From the NCBI GenBank assembly GCA_945952315.1, contig CAMFIE010000005.1:119396-183395 (forward strand): a DNA stretch of 64,000 nucleotides, read 5' to 3'. The position numbers and the translations under genes were made by a program. Below are positions 49,455 through 55,663 of the stretch, in pieces. The notes below the pieces were generated by a model that saw nothing but the letters and a program-made list of their open reading frames with translations, did not search any database and was not told where the DNA came from. Origin of the DNA: an uncultured Rhizobium sp. GTDB taxonomy: Bacteria > Pseudomonadota > Alphaproteobacteria > Rhizobiales > Rhizobiaceae. Position 1 is the first letter of the stretch. Each line of letters opens with the position of its first letter.

Positions 49455-50131
49455 ATTGCAAGATCCATCTGTTGTTCTGACGTTATCCAGTGGCTAGGGG
49501 TTTGAAGCGCATCCCACTTCAGGGCCATTTTCCGGGGCGTGTTCTGAGGTCGATTGTGGTTTTGTGCGATATCGGTGCTATCGACTGATGCGAATGGATA
49601 GATTCCACCGCTGAGCTGCATCCCGCGAAGCATGTGGAGCCATGGTAGGAATGGCCCACGGGCGGCGATGCCGTCCCAGATTTCATCCATGCGCCGTTTC
49701 CACGGATCTGAAAGCACAACAGCGAATTCAGCAGTTGAACCTATGCAGACACGCGGCCACTCATCTACCAACCGCATTAGCCGGTAGATCGGTTCATCCA
49801 TATGCCACACTGGTGCGCCACGATGGCCGAAAGGCCATTCTCGCAACAATGCGTCCTGAAGCTGGGAACCTCCATCAATCACATCAGGGATGACAGCCCA
49901 CGTTGTCGGGTAGCAAAGCCACCGTTCGCACCATTCATAAAATGCAGCCCAGTTTGTCTCTTTGTTGCGCTTCCACTTCGAAAACGCGCCGTTGTCGAGC
50001 ATGACTGATTGGCCATACTCATGCGCTCGTGCAACATCCTGAGGCGCGGCATGGCTCACGCAAAAATGACAACCTCGCACATCTAGAAATGCCGTAATCG
50101 GGCTGATCGGGGTTCCGTGATAGTGGATCAA
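49451..50131 (-). CDS. DpdA-like transglycosylase (TGT superfamily)
   Basis: 226 residues from the chosen TTG. The first residues IHYHGTPISP and the later VMLDNGAFSKWK (D46), WAVIPDVIDGG (D83), APVWHMDE (H110), IGSTAEF and FASVDSTDI (D185) fit phage proteins of the tRNA-guanine transglycosylase superfamily. In this family DpdA exchanges guanine for 7-deazaguanine in DNA. The TTG at 50131 is supported by AAAGGAGG nine bases upstream and by the family-like start; a GTG at 50140 would sit directly against the ribosome binding site. It is coupled to the VUT transporter gene. No queC/D/E genes are in the window, so the base would have to be scavenged. Family placement is by motif memory and needs a profile search. 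Confidence 0.7.
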   Translation of the reverse strand: MIHYHGTPISPITAFLDVRGCHFCVSHAAPQDVARAHEYGQSVMLDNGAFSKWKRNKETNWAAFYEWCERWLCYPTTWAVIPDVIDGGSQLQDALLREWPFGHRGAPVWHMDEPIYRLMRLVDEWPRVCIGSTAEFAVVLSDPWKRRMDEIWDGIAARGPFLPWLHMLRGMQLSGGIYPFASVDSTDIAQNHNRPQNTPRKMALKWDALQTPSHWITSEQQMDLAI

Positions 50132-50132
50132 C

Positions 50133-50759
50133 CTACTCACCCTCCTTTGCGAGGGCTGAACGGGCAACCGCACCACAGTCTGACCAGAGCTTTCCCATCC
50201 CTCCGGTGAATGGGGCCTTGTAGTCGTCAACGACCGCGTAGAACTCCAGCGCCTCCCGCATCCGCTTCTCGCAGGCTTCCAGCTCGGTGATGCGGGTTTG
50301 AAATCCGACAACAGCCGTTTCAAACGCTGCTTTGGCATAGGCCATATCTTTTGCCAGCCGCTCGTTCTCCGCCTTCAGCCGGTCGATTTCGGCGGGCGGG
50401 GCGGATACCAGCGCGGCACGAACCTGTTGCTCATAGTCACGAACAAGCGTGAAGGCGCTTGAAGTCATGATGTTCTTGAACGTCTCTGCTTCTATATCCG
50501 CGAATTCGTCACCAGAAACACGGGCATCGTCATGACCACGAACCGCATCGGCCATTCTGCCGAACCACTCAGCAGCGCCCCATGCATCGACATTGTTCAT
50601 GAACATATCCAGCGGCTTCACGGCAACGGGCTGCGGTGCGGGCGCTGCTGCGAGGGCGGCGGTTATGGCGTCATTTAGCCTCCGATCCAGAGGCCACCAA
50701 AGCACAGCTTGGTACGCATCTTTTGCGGCTGCTTTCATCTCCGGCGTAATTTCAGTCAT
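50133..50759 (-). CDS. Hypothetical phage protein with coiled coil
   Basis: 208 residues, function not recognised. An alanine/proline-rich segment is near 35-50, and a coiled coil (about 120-170) contains AEIDRLKAENERLAKDMAYAKAAFETAVVGFQTRITELEACEKRMREALEF. The last codons ALAKEGE are encoded by the same 27-base sequence that ends the transporter gene and supplies the AAAGGAGG ribosome binding site of the next gene. Its start overlaps the preceding gene's stop (ATGA). Confidence 0.68.
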   Translation of the reverse strand: MTEITPEMKAAAKDAYQAVLWWPLDRRLNDAITAALAAAPAPQPVAVKPLDMFMNNVDAWGAAEWFGRMADAVRGHDDARVSGDEFADIEAETFKNIMTSSAFTLVRDYEQQVRAALVSAPPAEIDRLKAENERLAKDMAYAKAAFETAVVGFQTRITELEACEKRMREALEFYAVVDDYKAPFTGGMGKLWSDCGAVARSALAKEGE

Positions 50760-50980
50760 GCTGCGAGCTCCGCATCAACGGCCTTCGCCAACGCATAAAG
50801 GTGATCTGCCTGGCGCTTCAGTCGCGCCGCAAGTTTCGTGCGTCCTGCAGACGCCGCAATTTTTGCCATGTGCTCATTTCGTGCCGCTACATCGCGGAGG
50901 CGGCGCGACGGAATCCGATCGGCGATCACGCGCTCCATCGTCAGCAGCGGGGCAACGTTGTCATTGTGGTGTCTTTTCAT
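50756..50980 (-). CDS. Hypothetical small basic phage protein
   Basis: 74 residues from ATG 50980, which has GGAGAC seven bases upstream, the ribosome binding box used throughout this element. It is basic and helical (RIPSRRLRDVAARNEHMAKIAASAGRTKLAARLKRQADHLYALAKAVDAELAA), with an N-terminal HHNDN motif. Its stop overlaps the next gene's ATG. An upstream in-frame extension to 51073 lacks a ribosome site. Confidence 0.62.
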   Translation of the reverse strand: MKRHHNDNVAPLLTMERVIADRIPSRRLRDVAARNEHMAKIAASAGRTKLAARLKRQADHLYALAKAVDAELAA

Positions 50981-51006
50981 GTCAGTCTCCAGATGGTGGT
51001 GAGTGG

Positions 51007-51096
51007 TTAGGCTACGAACTGCAGCCAGATGGCAAGCGATGCGACAAAGGCCAAGATTGATGCAAACGCGCAAAGTTCACGAAGGAAATCAGCCAT
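51007..51096 (-). CDS. Tiny membrane peptide
   Basis: 29 residues (MADFLRELCAF-ASILAFVASLAIWLQFVA): a short amphipathic start and one transmembrane helix. It is supported by a strong GGAGG nine bases before the ATG and by its fit in the leftward gene order without overlap. Phages often carry such membrane peptides. No function can be assigned. Confidence 0.5.
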   Translation of the reverse strand: MADFLRELCAFASILAFVASLAIWLQFVA

Positions 51097-51109
51097 TGTA
51101 GGCAACCTC

Positions 51110-51472
51110 CTAAGCTTCGGGCTGCGGCGCGGACGTGGCGCTGGCGATGCGGGCAAACACTTCAAACTCACCGCCGTACGTAGTGGCAAGGCGGCTTGCC
51201 TCACTCATCGCGCTTTCAAAGTCAGGGTGCTCAAATGGCCATTCGCACGGGCGGATGCGCTTCGTGCTGTCTCCGCGGCGGAATACGAGGTGGCCACCAC
51301 CAATCAGTTCGCCGTTGCGCTGATGGCGCGGAAAACGGCGCTTGTGCTTGGGCTTGCCGTGACGCTTCGCTTTGTGATCTGGCTTGCTGAACGGCTCTGC
51401 ATTGCTGGCGGCATTCAAGCCAATGGTGAAGTCTTCTGCTGCATAATGGTCGTCATTATTGGATCTGAACAT
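51110..51472 (-). CDS. Hypothetical phage protein
   Basis: 120 residues, not recognised. A basic segment (KPDHKAKRHGKPKHKRRFPRHQRNGE) is followed by an alpha/beta C-terminal half (DFESAMSEASRLATTYGGEFEVFARI) that looks like a small single-domain fold. The start is preceded by GGAGACCACACC, the element's typical ribosome box. Confidence 0.6.
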   Translation of the reverse strand: MFRSNNDDHYAAEDFTIGLNAASNAEPFSKPDHKAKRHGKPKHKRRFPRHQRNGELIGGGHLVFRRGDSTKRIRPCEWPFEHPDFESAMSEASRLATTYGGEFEVFARIASATSAPQPEA

Positions 51473-51517
51473 GGTGTGGTCTCCGGTATGTGGTGGTGGT
51501 TCGGTGATGGTGCAGGC

Positions 51518-52234
51518 CTAGACGTAGGATTCAGCCTCGGCGCGGGTGATGAAGAAGTGAATTCCGCTCGCGCACTCTTCCATCCAGTTCTCATCAAACT
51601 TGTCAGGACGAACCGTCTCACCAGTGCGGTATTTCGTTTTTCCATCGTGCTGCGATGTGGCCTCGTCTGCCCCGATGACTTCCAGCACTTCTGCGTATTC
51701 AGCGCGGCATTTGCGGCCAAATGCATGCGAGCGCTTTGCGGCTTCCGGGATACGGAGCTTTACGATCACGTCATTGCAGCACTTCTTCCACCCGATCAGA
51801 TCGCCATCAGGAAGAATACGAGTTTGAGCTATTGCCAGATCGGTTCCCTTGGCATCAATCAGGTCGGCGCCGTAGAGGTCGGCGCCGTAGAGGTTGGCGC
51901 TGCGGAGGTCGGCGCTGCGGAGGTCGGCGCTGCGGAGGTCGGCGCTGCGGAGGTTGGCGCTGCGGAGGTCGGCGCCGTAGAGGTTGGCGCTGCGGAGGTC
52001 GGCGCCGTAGAGGTTGGCGCCGTAGAGGTTGGCGCTGCGGAGGTCGGCGCTGCGGAGGTCGGCGCTGCGGAGGTCGGCGCTGCGGAGGTTGGCGCTGCGG
52101 AGGTCGGCTTTTTCCTTCACGGCTACCCGCACGGCAAGGCCAAGCTTTACGCTCGGAAGCGCGCTGTCGTCGCAGTCAATCTCTGCAGTAAACTGCACCT
52201 CACCGCTAATTCTGTTCAGAATGTCGAATTTCAT
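51518..52234 (-). CDS. Pentapeptide-repeat protein
   Basis: 238 residues. After about 40 N-terminal residues come about seventeen pentapeptides of the A(D/N)L-RS or A(D/N)L-YG type (residues about 41-128), which fold into a right-handed square beta-helix. A C-terminal domain follows (about 130-238, DGDLIGWKKCCNDVIVKLRIPEAAKRSHAFGRKCRAEYAEVLEV), often attached to pentapeptide repeats in phages. Role unknown; some relatives mimic DNA. The ATG at 52234 follows GAGGAGACGGAAA. It is the first gene behind the leftward promoter at 52302-52330. Confidence 0.85.
   Translation of the reverse strand: MKFDILNRISGEVQFTAEIDCDDSALPSVKLGLAVRVAVKEKADLRSANLRSADLRSADLRSADLRSANLYGANLYGADLRSANLYGADLRSANLRSADLRSADLRSADLRSANLYGADLYGADLIDAKGTDLAIAQTRILPDGDLIGWKKCCNDVIVKLRIPEAAKRSHAFGRKCRAEYAEVLEVIGADEATSQHDGKTKYRTGETVRPDKFDENWMEECASGIHFFITRAEAESYV
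51860..52110. repeat. 15-base in-frame tandem repeats
   Basis: About seventeen copies of a 15-base unit (variants of GCGGAGGTCGGCGCT and GTAGAGGTTGGCGCC on the + strand) encode the pentapeptides of the protein on the minus strand. Near-identity at DNA level among neighbours suggests recent slippage or conversion. The periodicity produces a false long reading frame on the + strand. Confidence 0.9.
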
Positions 52235-52301
52235 TTTCCGTCTCCTCAATCGGCGCAGGTGGCGCCAGTGGTGGTTCGCCATCGGTTATGGCGTGAGGAG
52301 A

Positions 52302-52330
52302 TGTGTATTTGTTTGTACGTACAAAGTCAA
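52302..52330 (-). promoter_or_regulatory. Leftward promoter with repressor-1 operator
   Basis: On the minus strand TTGACT (52330-52325) and TACACA (52307-52302) are 17 bases apart. The perfect 14-base palindrome TTTGTACGTACAAA (52312-52325) lies between them. A further TTGTACG half-site is at 52338-52344. The palindrome matches sites upstream of the repressor gene, so repressor 1 probably silences the leftward operon (pentapeptide gene to integrase). Confidence 0.65.
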
Positions 52331-52344
52331 CAGAAAATTGTACG

Positions 52345-53097
52345 TCAGAAAATATTTAGAGGACGATATGTACCAACGGCAACGCCAACAATGCGAATTT
52401 CGCAATCCGATTCGCCTGGATCAAGCGGGATTTCTTCTTGCGCATCCATCTCTGCGCTGTCCGTAACAAGCTTAGTGACCTGATAGACCTTGACTGTATG
52501 TTCCCGCATTCCGCTGCGGACGCGCTCAACGTCAACAAGCATTCCGCGCCTTAGGCCTGGGAAGCTGTCCATGCGCACAAAGATAGCGTAGTCGCCGTCT
52601 TTAATCCTGTTGCTGACACTGTTGCCATGCACAAGCCGTGCATATTGGACTGCTGGCGGATAGCCAACAGCGGCGGGGATCGTCGAGTTGTCTTCCTCGA
52701 AGGGATTAAACTCTCCCTCAAGCCAAAGGCCGCCGGCTGAAATGCCGTGCACTGGTATGTTTGCCGTTGAAATCTCTTCTACTTCTGGCTTCTGTTTCTT
52801 TGGCAGAAGAGAAGACAGGTCGTAAGAAAGATTCATTCGCTTTTTGCGGGTCGGCGCGCCTTCATCTTCGGTGCGGCTCAATTCTTCGGCAAGCAAATAA
52901 TCCGGATCAACGCCATATGCGCGACCATACTTTATGGCCGTTTCGCGGTCAAAATTGCGCCTTCCACCTTCGTGGCTTGTCAAGGTGTCGTAGTGCCACC
53001 CAAAAAGCTCAGCGGCTTCCTTGCGATTGAAGCCGGCATTCCTGCGTGCCTGCGCCAGCCGGGTTCCGCTGCTGTCTATGTTCTTTTTGCTAGCCAT
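52345..53097 (-). CDS. S24-family phage repressor 1 (CI/LexA-like)
   Basis: 250 residues. An N-terminal helix-turn-helix (about 10-65, RLAQARRNAGFNRKEAAELFGWHYDTLTSHEGGRRNF) is followed by a linker and an S24/LexA autoprotease-like domain (about 108-250). A candidate Ala-Gly cleavage site (A121-G122, in HGISAGGLW), a candidate nucleophile S160 (HGNSVSN) and a lysine near K203 are visible, so RecA-stimulated self-cleavage is plausible. TTGTAC-type palindromes lie on both sides of the gene. It separates the leftward operon from the rightward hairpin array, like the immunity region of a lambdoid phage. Confidence 0.85.
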   Translation of the reverse strand: MASKKNIDSSGTRLAQARRNAGFNRKEAAELFGWHYDTLTSHEGGRRNFDRETAIKYGRAYGVDPDYLLAEELSRTEDEGAPTRKKRMNLSYDLSSLLPKKQKPEVEEISTANIPVHGISAGGLWLEGEFNPFEEDNSTIPAAVGYPPAVQYARLVHGNSVSNRIKDGDYAIFVRMDSFPGLRRGMLVDVERVRSGMREHTVKVYQVTKLVTDSAEMDAQEEIPLDPGESDCEIRIVGVAVGTYRPLNIF

Positions 53098-53118
53098 TGC
53101 CAGTTCATACAGAAAATA

Positions 53119-53171
53119 TTTGTACGCAGGTACATTTTTTTGTTGACGAGTTGTACGCGCAAATGTACAAA
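53119..53171 (+). promoter_or_regulatory. Rightward promoter and repressor-1 operators
   Basis: The palindromes TTTGTAC-GCAG-GTACATT (53119-53136) and TTGTACGCGCAAATGTACAA (53151-53170) are two sites of the same half-sequence as the leftward operator. On the + strand TTGACG (53143-53148) and TACAAA (53166-53171) are spaced by 17 bases and enclose the second operator. This would start the transcript that runs through the hairpin array. The first site overlaps the likely -10 of the repressor gene, suggesting autoregulation. Confidence 0.62.
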
Positions 53172-53440
53172 CGACTTGTCAACACAGGCCAAGTAAGAGC
53201 CGGCAGCCCAAAAAGAGGCAAAGATGAAAAGGAAAAATTGGTGGGTCAGGAAGCGAGCGTAGAGAGAAGATTTGGCGCGCAATGCGCAGCCACCAGAGAC
53301 AGGCACACAGAAAGAAGAAGATGCGTAGGCTTTGGGCGCGATCCGCCTTCGCAACAATGAGAATACGTGGCCGCCTGTGATGGGCGGTCAGTAATAGGGG
53401 ATGCGGGTTCTAAGGGACGCAAGTTATTAAGGACATGAGT
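53172..53440 (+). other. Untranslated leader before the hairpin array
   Basis: No convincing gene; short frames here have no ribosome binding site or recognisable content. A small stem-loop GGCCGCC/GGGCGGTC lies at 53369-53389. This stretch is probably the 5' part of the rightward transcript. Confidence 0.4.
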
Positions 53441-53474
53441 TCTGAATACCCATCAACAAGGATTGGTATTCAGA
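53441..53474 (+). ncRNA. Perfect stem-loop ahead of the array
   Basis: TCTGAATACC (53441-53450) and GGTATTCAGA (53465-53474) form a perfect ten-pair stem around a 14-base loop. It lacks the 30-base loop and conserved octamer of the following elements, so it is a distinct structure. Confidence 0.6.
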
Positions 53475-53479
53475 GATGG

Positions 53480-53861
53480 AAACTGGCGGCGGCCAAGGGA
53501 AAAGCGAAAACCATTCGGTTTTTGCCGCCGTTAGTTTACACAAGTTAGGTGAAGAGCGGCCACCCTTGGACCGAAACCCATTGAAGGCTCGCCGCTTTTC
53601 ACCTTCCACAATTGGCAAGGGGTGGCCATGGCAAGGATGAAACCCAACGCTCGCTCGCCGCCCCTTGCTAACCCGAATTGCTTGTCGTTGCCACCATATC
53701 GTTGAAGCCCAGATCATTGACGCGACGGCAAGCAAACCAATTGAGAACGGTGGCCAGTATGCCACCGAAACCCAAGTGTGAATCGCCGCCGTTCTCAACC
53801 CTAATCCATGCGGGTGGCCATAGAAGGCGCGAAACCCACTGAACGACCGCCGCCCGCATGG
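53480..53861 (+). ncRNA. Tandem array of six 30-nt-loop hairpin RNAs
   Basis: Six elements span 53480-53537, 53547-53604, 53615-53668, 53680-53733, 53741-53798 and 53806-53861, with 7-11 base spacers. Each is a 12-14 pair stem, different in sequence in every copy, enclosing a loop of exactly 30 bases. The loop pattern is CA, ten variable bases, GAAACCCA (variants GAAAACCA, GAAGCCCA), then ten bases, mostly ending in C. The stem end next to the loop is GGC/GCC (TGC/GCG in copy 4). Stem imperfections in all six are G.U pairs in the + strand RNA. There is no reading frame with a ribosome site across the array. I do not recognise the family. Confidence 0.85.
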
Positions 53862-53898
53862 ACCACCACACCGAAACGCACCACGAGGAGACATTTGT

Positions 53899-54444
53899 AT
53901 GAGCGCCGCAATCAGACACCCGCATGCAGCCCAAGACGTGACAATCAATACCGTCGCACGCATGATGCTCGACGAAGCAAAGGGCGACATCAATGCCGCC
54001 ACCACAAAGCTGATGAACTATGTGTCCAGCTTTCCGCGCCTGCAAAGCGATCTTCTGCAATATGGCGCCCGCAACCTTCTCCACTCCCTGCCGTCAAGCC
54101 AGCGTGCCGCCATCATGGATGAGCGAGTAAGTCGGCCGTACACCATGCCGCCCGGCGCGAAAAAAGCGCAAGACCGCCTCAGGGGCGCTGGCAAGGTGAT
54201 CAAGAGCGCGCTTTTCAATCTTGAACTCACAATCAATAATCAGGTCCGCAAGCTCGCCGACTGGACAGGTGACGAGGTCATGGCGCACGCTGAAGCAAAT
54301 CTCACGGCGGGCGCATCTGCGGTCCGCAATGCAAGGTTCCTGCTTTCCGTGGCTCAACGTGCCGGTAGCAAGCGCATCGGTGATGCCATCGATGATGCGA
54401 CAATTGAACGCCTCAAAGCTGAGGCGGAACGTTCCGTCGTGTAA
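53899..54444 (+). CDS. Hypothetical phage protein between hairpin clusters
   Basis: 181 residues, not recognised. It is mostly helical: HAAQDVTINTVARMMLDEAKGDINAATTKLMNYVSSFPRLQSDLLQYGARNLLHSLPSSQRAAIMDE, then a charged linker and a second helical region (NQVRKLADWTGDEVMAHAEANLTAGASAVRNARFLLSVAQRAGSKRIGDAIDD). It starts 38 bases after the hairpin array, behind GAGGAGAC. It is the first protein gene of the rightward transcript and is flanked by hairpin elements on both sides, so it could be the protein partner of these RNAs (inference only). Confidence 0.72.
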   Translation: MSAAIRHPHAAQDVTINTVARMMLDEAKGDINAATTKLMNYVSSFPRLQSDLLQYGARNLLHSLPSSQRAAIMDERVSRPYTMPPGAKKAQDRLRGAGKVIKSALFNLELTINNQVRKLADWTGDEVMAHAEANLTAGASAVRNARFLLSVAQRAGSKRIGDAIDDATIERLKAEAERSVV

Positions 54445-54451
54445 ACGACGG

Positions 54452-54502
54452 GCTGGCGGCGTAGGCGCTTGGGCGCAATAAGGTCCAAGGGGCGCCGCCA
54501 GC
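54452..54502 (+). ncRNA. Variant hairpin after the 53899-54444 gene
   Basis: GCTGGCGGC and GCCGCCAGC form a perfect nine-pair stem. The 33-base loop contains an inner stem CTTGG/CCAAG and lacks the CA...GAAACCCA pattern. It may be a degenerate member of the series or an unrelated 3' end structure. Confidence 0.55.
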
Positions 54503-54508
54503 AACCTT

Positions 54509-54562
54509 TCGCAGATCGGCCAATCACGAGACGGATACCACAAGTAAGCTGCCGATCTGCGA
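54509..54562 (+). ncRNA. 30-nt-loop hairpin element, copy 8
   Basis: TCGCAGATCGGC and GCCGATCTGCGA pair perfectly over 12 bases. The loop 54521-54550 has exactly 30 bases, starts CA and has GGATACCA at loop positions 13-20, a weakened form of the octamer. Confidence 0.75.
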
Positions 54563-54586
54563 TCCCATTTGACTGTTAACCACTTT

Positions 54587-54640
54587 GCTTGTTGTTGCCA
54601 TCGCATGATCGAAACCCTTTCCCAATCCGCGACAACAGGC
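54587..54640 (+). ncRNA. 30-nt-loop hairpin element, copy 9
   Basis: GCTTGTTGTTGC pairs with GCGACAACAGGC over 12 positions including two U.G pairs. The loop 54599-54628 is 30 bases, starts CA and carries GAAACCCT at positions 13-20. Confidence 0.78.
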
Positions 54641-54650
54641 AATCCCCAAT

Positions 54651-54700
54651 CCGGTACGGCCACATTTATCTCGCAACCCAGAATGAGCACGCCGCGCCGG
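54651..54700 (+). ncRNA. 30-nt-loop hairpin element, copy 10
   Basis: CCGGTACGGC pairs with GCCGCGCCGG with one U.G pair and one A-C mismatch. The loop 54661-54690 is 30 bases, starts CA and has GCAACCCA at positions 13-20. It lies 33 bases before the start codon of the recombinase-like gene. Confidence 0.75.
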
Positions 54701-54733
54701 GCGCCACCACCGAAACCCGAGGAGACATCAACC

Positions 54734-55657
54734 ATGAACATGCACGCAAGCTTTAATCCGGCAGACATATGCGCAGCCGTACAGCATCAGCCCGCTACAA
54801 TCGCTCCTTGGTCGTCTGGCCACGTACCGCTTGCACCGTATGCCGCCAGCGAAGAAATAGCGGCGGCAGTCGCCGATATCGTGACGCTACACCGTTTGCG
54901 GCAGGACATGATCCGTGCACAGACTAAGCTGTCCCTTCAGGGGCAGGCAGCTATTCGCTTCATGTTCCAATCCGATGAAGACTTTTCCAGCGACGAAGCA
55001 AAGGAAAAGGCCCGCAAGCGCACGGAATCGCTTTACAGAACCATTGCGGCAGATGAGGGCCACGATCTTTACCATTATGTGCGCCCGTACCTGCTGGCCG
55101 CAGAGCCTTTGAACGCGCAGCGCGACCTTTACGAGAAAGAGCTTAAGCGCGCCATCAAGCGCCTGCCCGTTTATCAGTGGGTGAAAGGCGTCAAGGGCTT
55201 TGGAGATATCAGCTTCGCCACCATCGTCGGGGAGTGCGGCGATATCGGAAGCTACAAAAGCGTTTATGCCGTATGGAAACGCATGGGGCTTGCTGTAATC
55301 AGCGGCCACCGCCAAGGCAATCCGGGTAAGGGCGCTAGTGCTGAAGACTGGATTGAAGAGGGCTATAATAAGCAGCGCAGGTCAGTTTCTTACGTTGCAC
55401 GTGAACATGTCATTGGCGGAATGGGCAAGTGGCGCCCTGACTTTGGCGCAGATGTTGATGCAGACGAGAGCCTGACGCACTACCAGCGCGTATATGCCAA
55501 GCGTGCGCGGTACGAGGCCGAAAAGCTTGAACTCCCGGTTACTCAAGCTGCGACCGGCAAGGAATCCTACAAGAAGCATGTTTCAATGCGAGCTCACCGC
55601 TACGTAGAGAAAATGCTTCTCAAGCACCTGTATATCGAATGGCGTCGGGCAATCTGA
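54734..55657 (+). CDS. IS110-like Tnp_20-domain protein of phage
   Basis: 307 residues. Residues about 143-192 (RLPVYQWVKGVKGFGDISFATIVGECGDIGSYKSVYAVWKRMGLAVISG) resemble the C-terminal helix-hairpin-helix region of IS110/IS116-family recombinases, with a serine (S190) where that family has its catalytic serine. The N-terminal DEDD RuvC-like domain of these enzymes is not visible. Residues 1-140 are helical and the C terminus (about 250-307) is basic. No transposon ends surround the gene; it sits in phage gene order behind GAGGAGAC. Three 30-nt-loop hairpins precede it and one follows. It may be a domesticated recombinase or nucleic-acid-binding protein. Confidence 0.68.
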   Translation: MNMHASFNPADICAAVQHQPATIAPWSSGHVPLAPYAASEEIAAAVADIVTLHRLRQDMIRAQTKLSLQGQAAIRFMFQSDEDFSSDEAKEKARKRTESLYRTIAADEGHDLYHYVRPYLLAAEPLNAQRDLYEKELKRAIKRLPVYQWVKGVKGFGDISFATIVGECGDIGSYKSVYAVWKRMGLAVISGHRQGNPGKGASAEDWIEEGYNKQRRSVSYVAREHVIGGMGKWRPDFGADVDADESLTHYQRVYAKRARYEAEKLELPVTQAATGKESYKKHVSMRAHRYVEKMLLKHLYIEWRRAI

Positions 55658-55663
55658 CGCTTA

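Noticed and set aside
51029..52483. 484-codon + strand frame with EVGA repeats
   Set aside because: It results from the 15-base repeats of the pentapeptide gene read in antisense; the pentapeptide protein on the minus strand is clearly the real product.
53097..53360. 87-codon + strand frame at the start of the rightward transcript
   Set aside because: Its start lies inside the operator/promoter region upstream of the expected transcript start; the product is Arg-rich and unlike phage proteins, and no ribosome site was seen.
53480..53861. CRISPR array
   Set aside because: The repeated part is not a constant repeat with unique spacers; stems vary and only an octamer and loop length are constant. 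No cas1/cas2 genes are present and the Cas4-like nuclease is phage-type.
53480..53861. Type III toxin-antitoxin RNA repeats (ToxI-like)
   Set aside because: ToxI repeats are near-identical direct repeats followed by an endoRNase toxin; here stems differ completely and the neighbouring proteins do not look like ToxN.
54734..55657. Active IS110 insertion sequence
   Set aside because: No RuvC-like N-terminal domain and no element ends are visible; the gene is in frame with phage operon signals.
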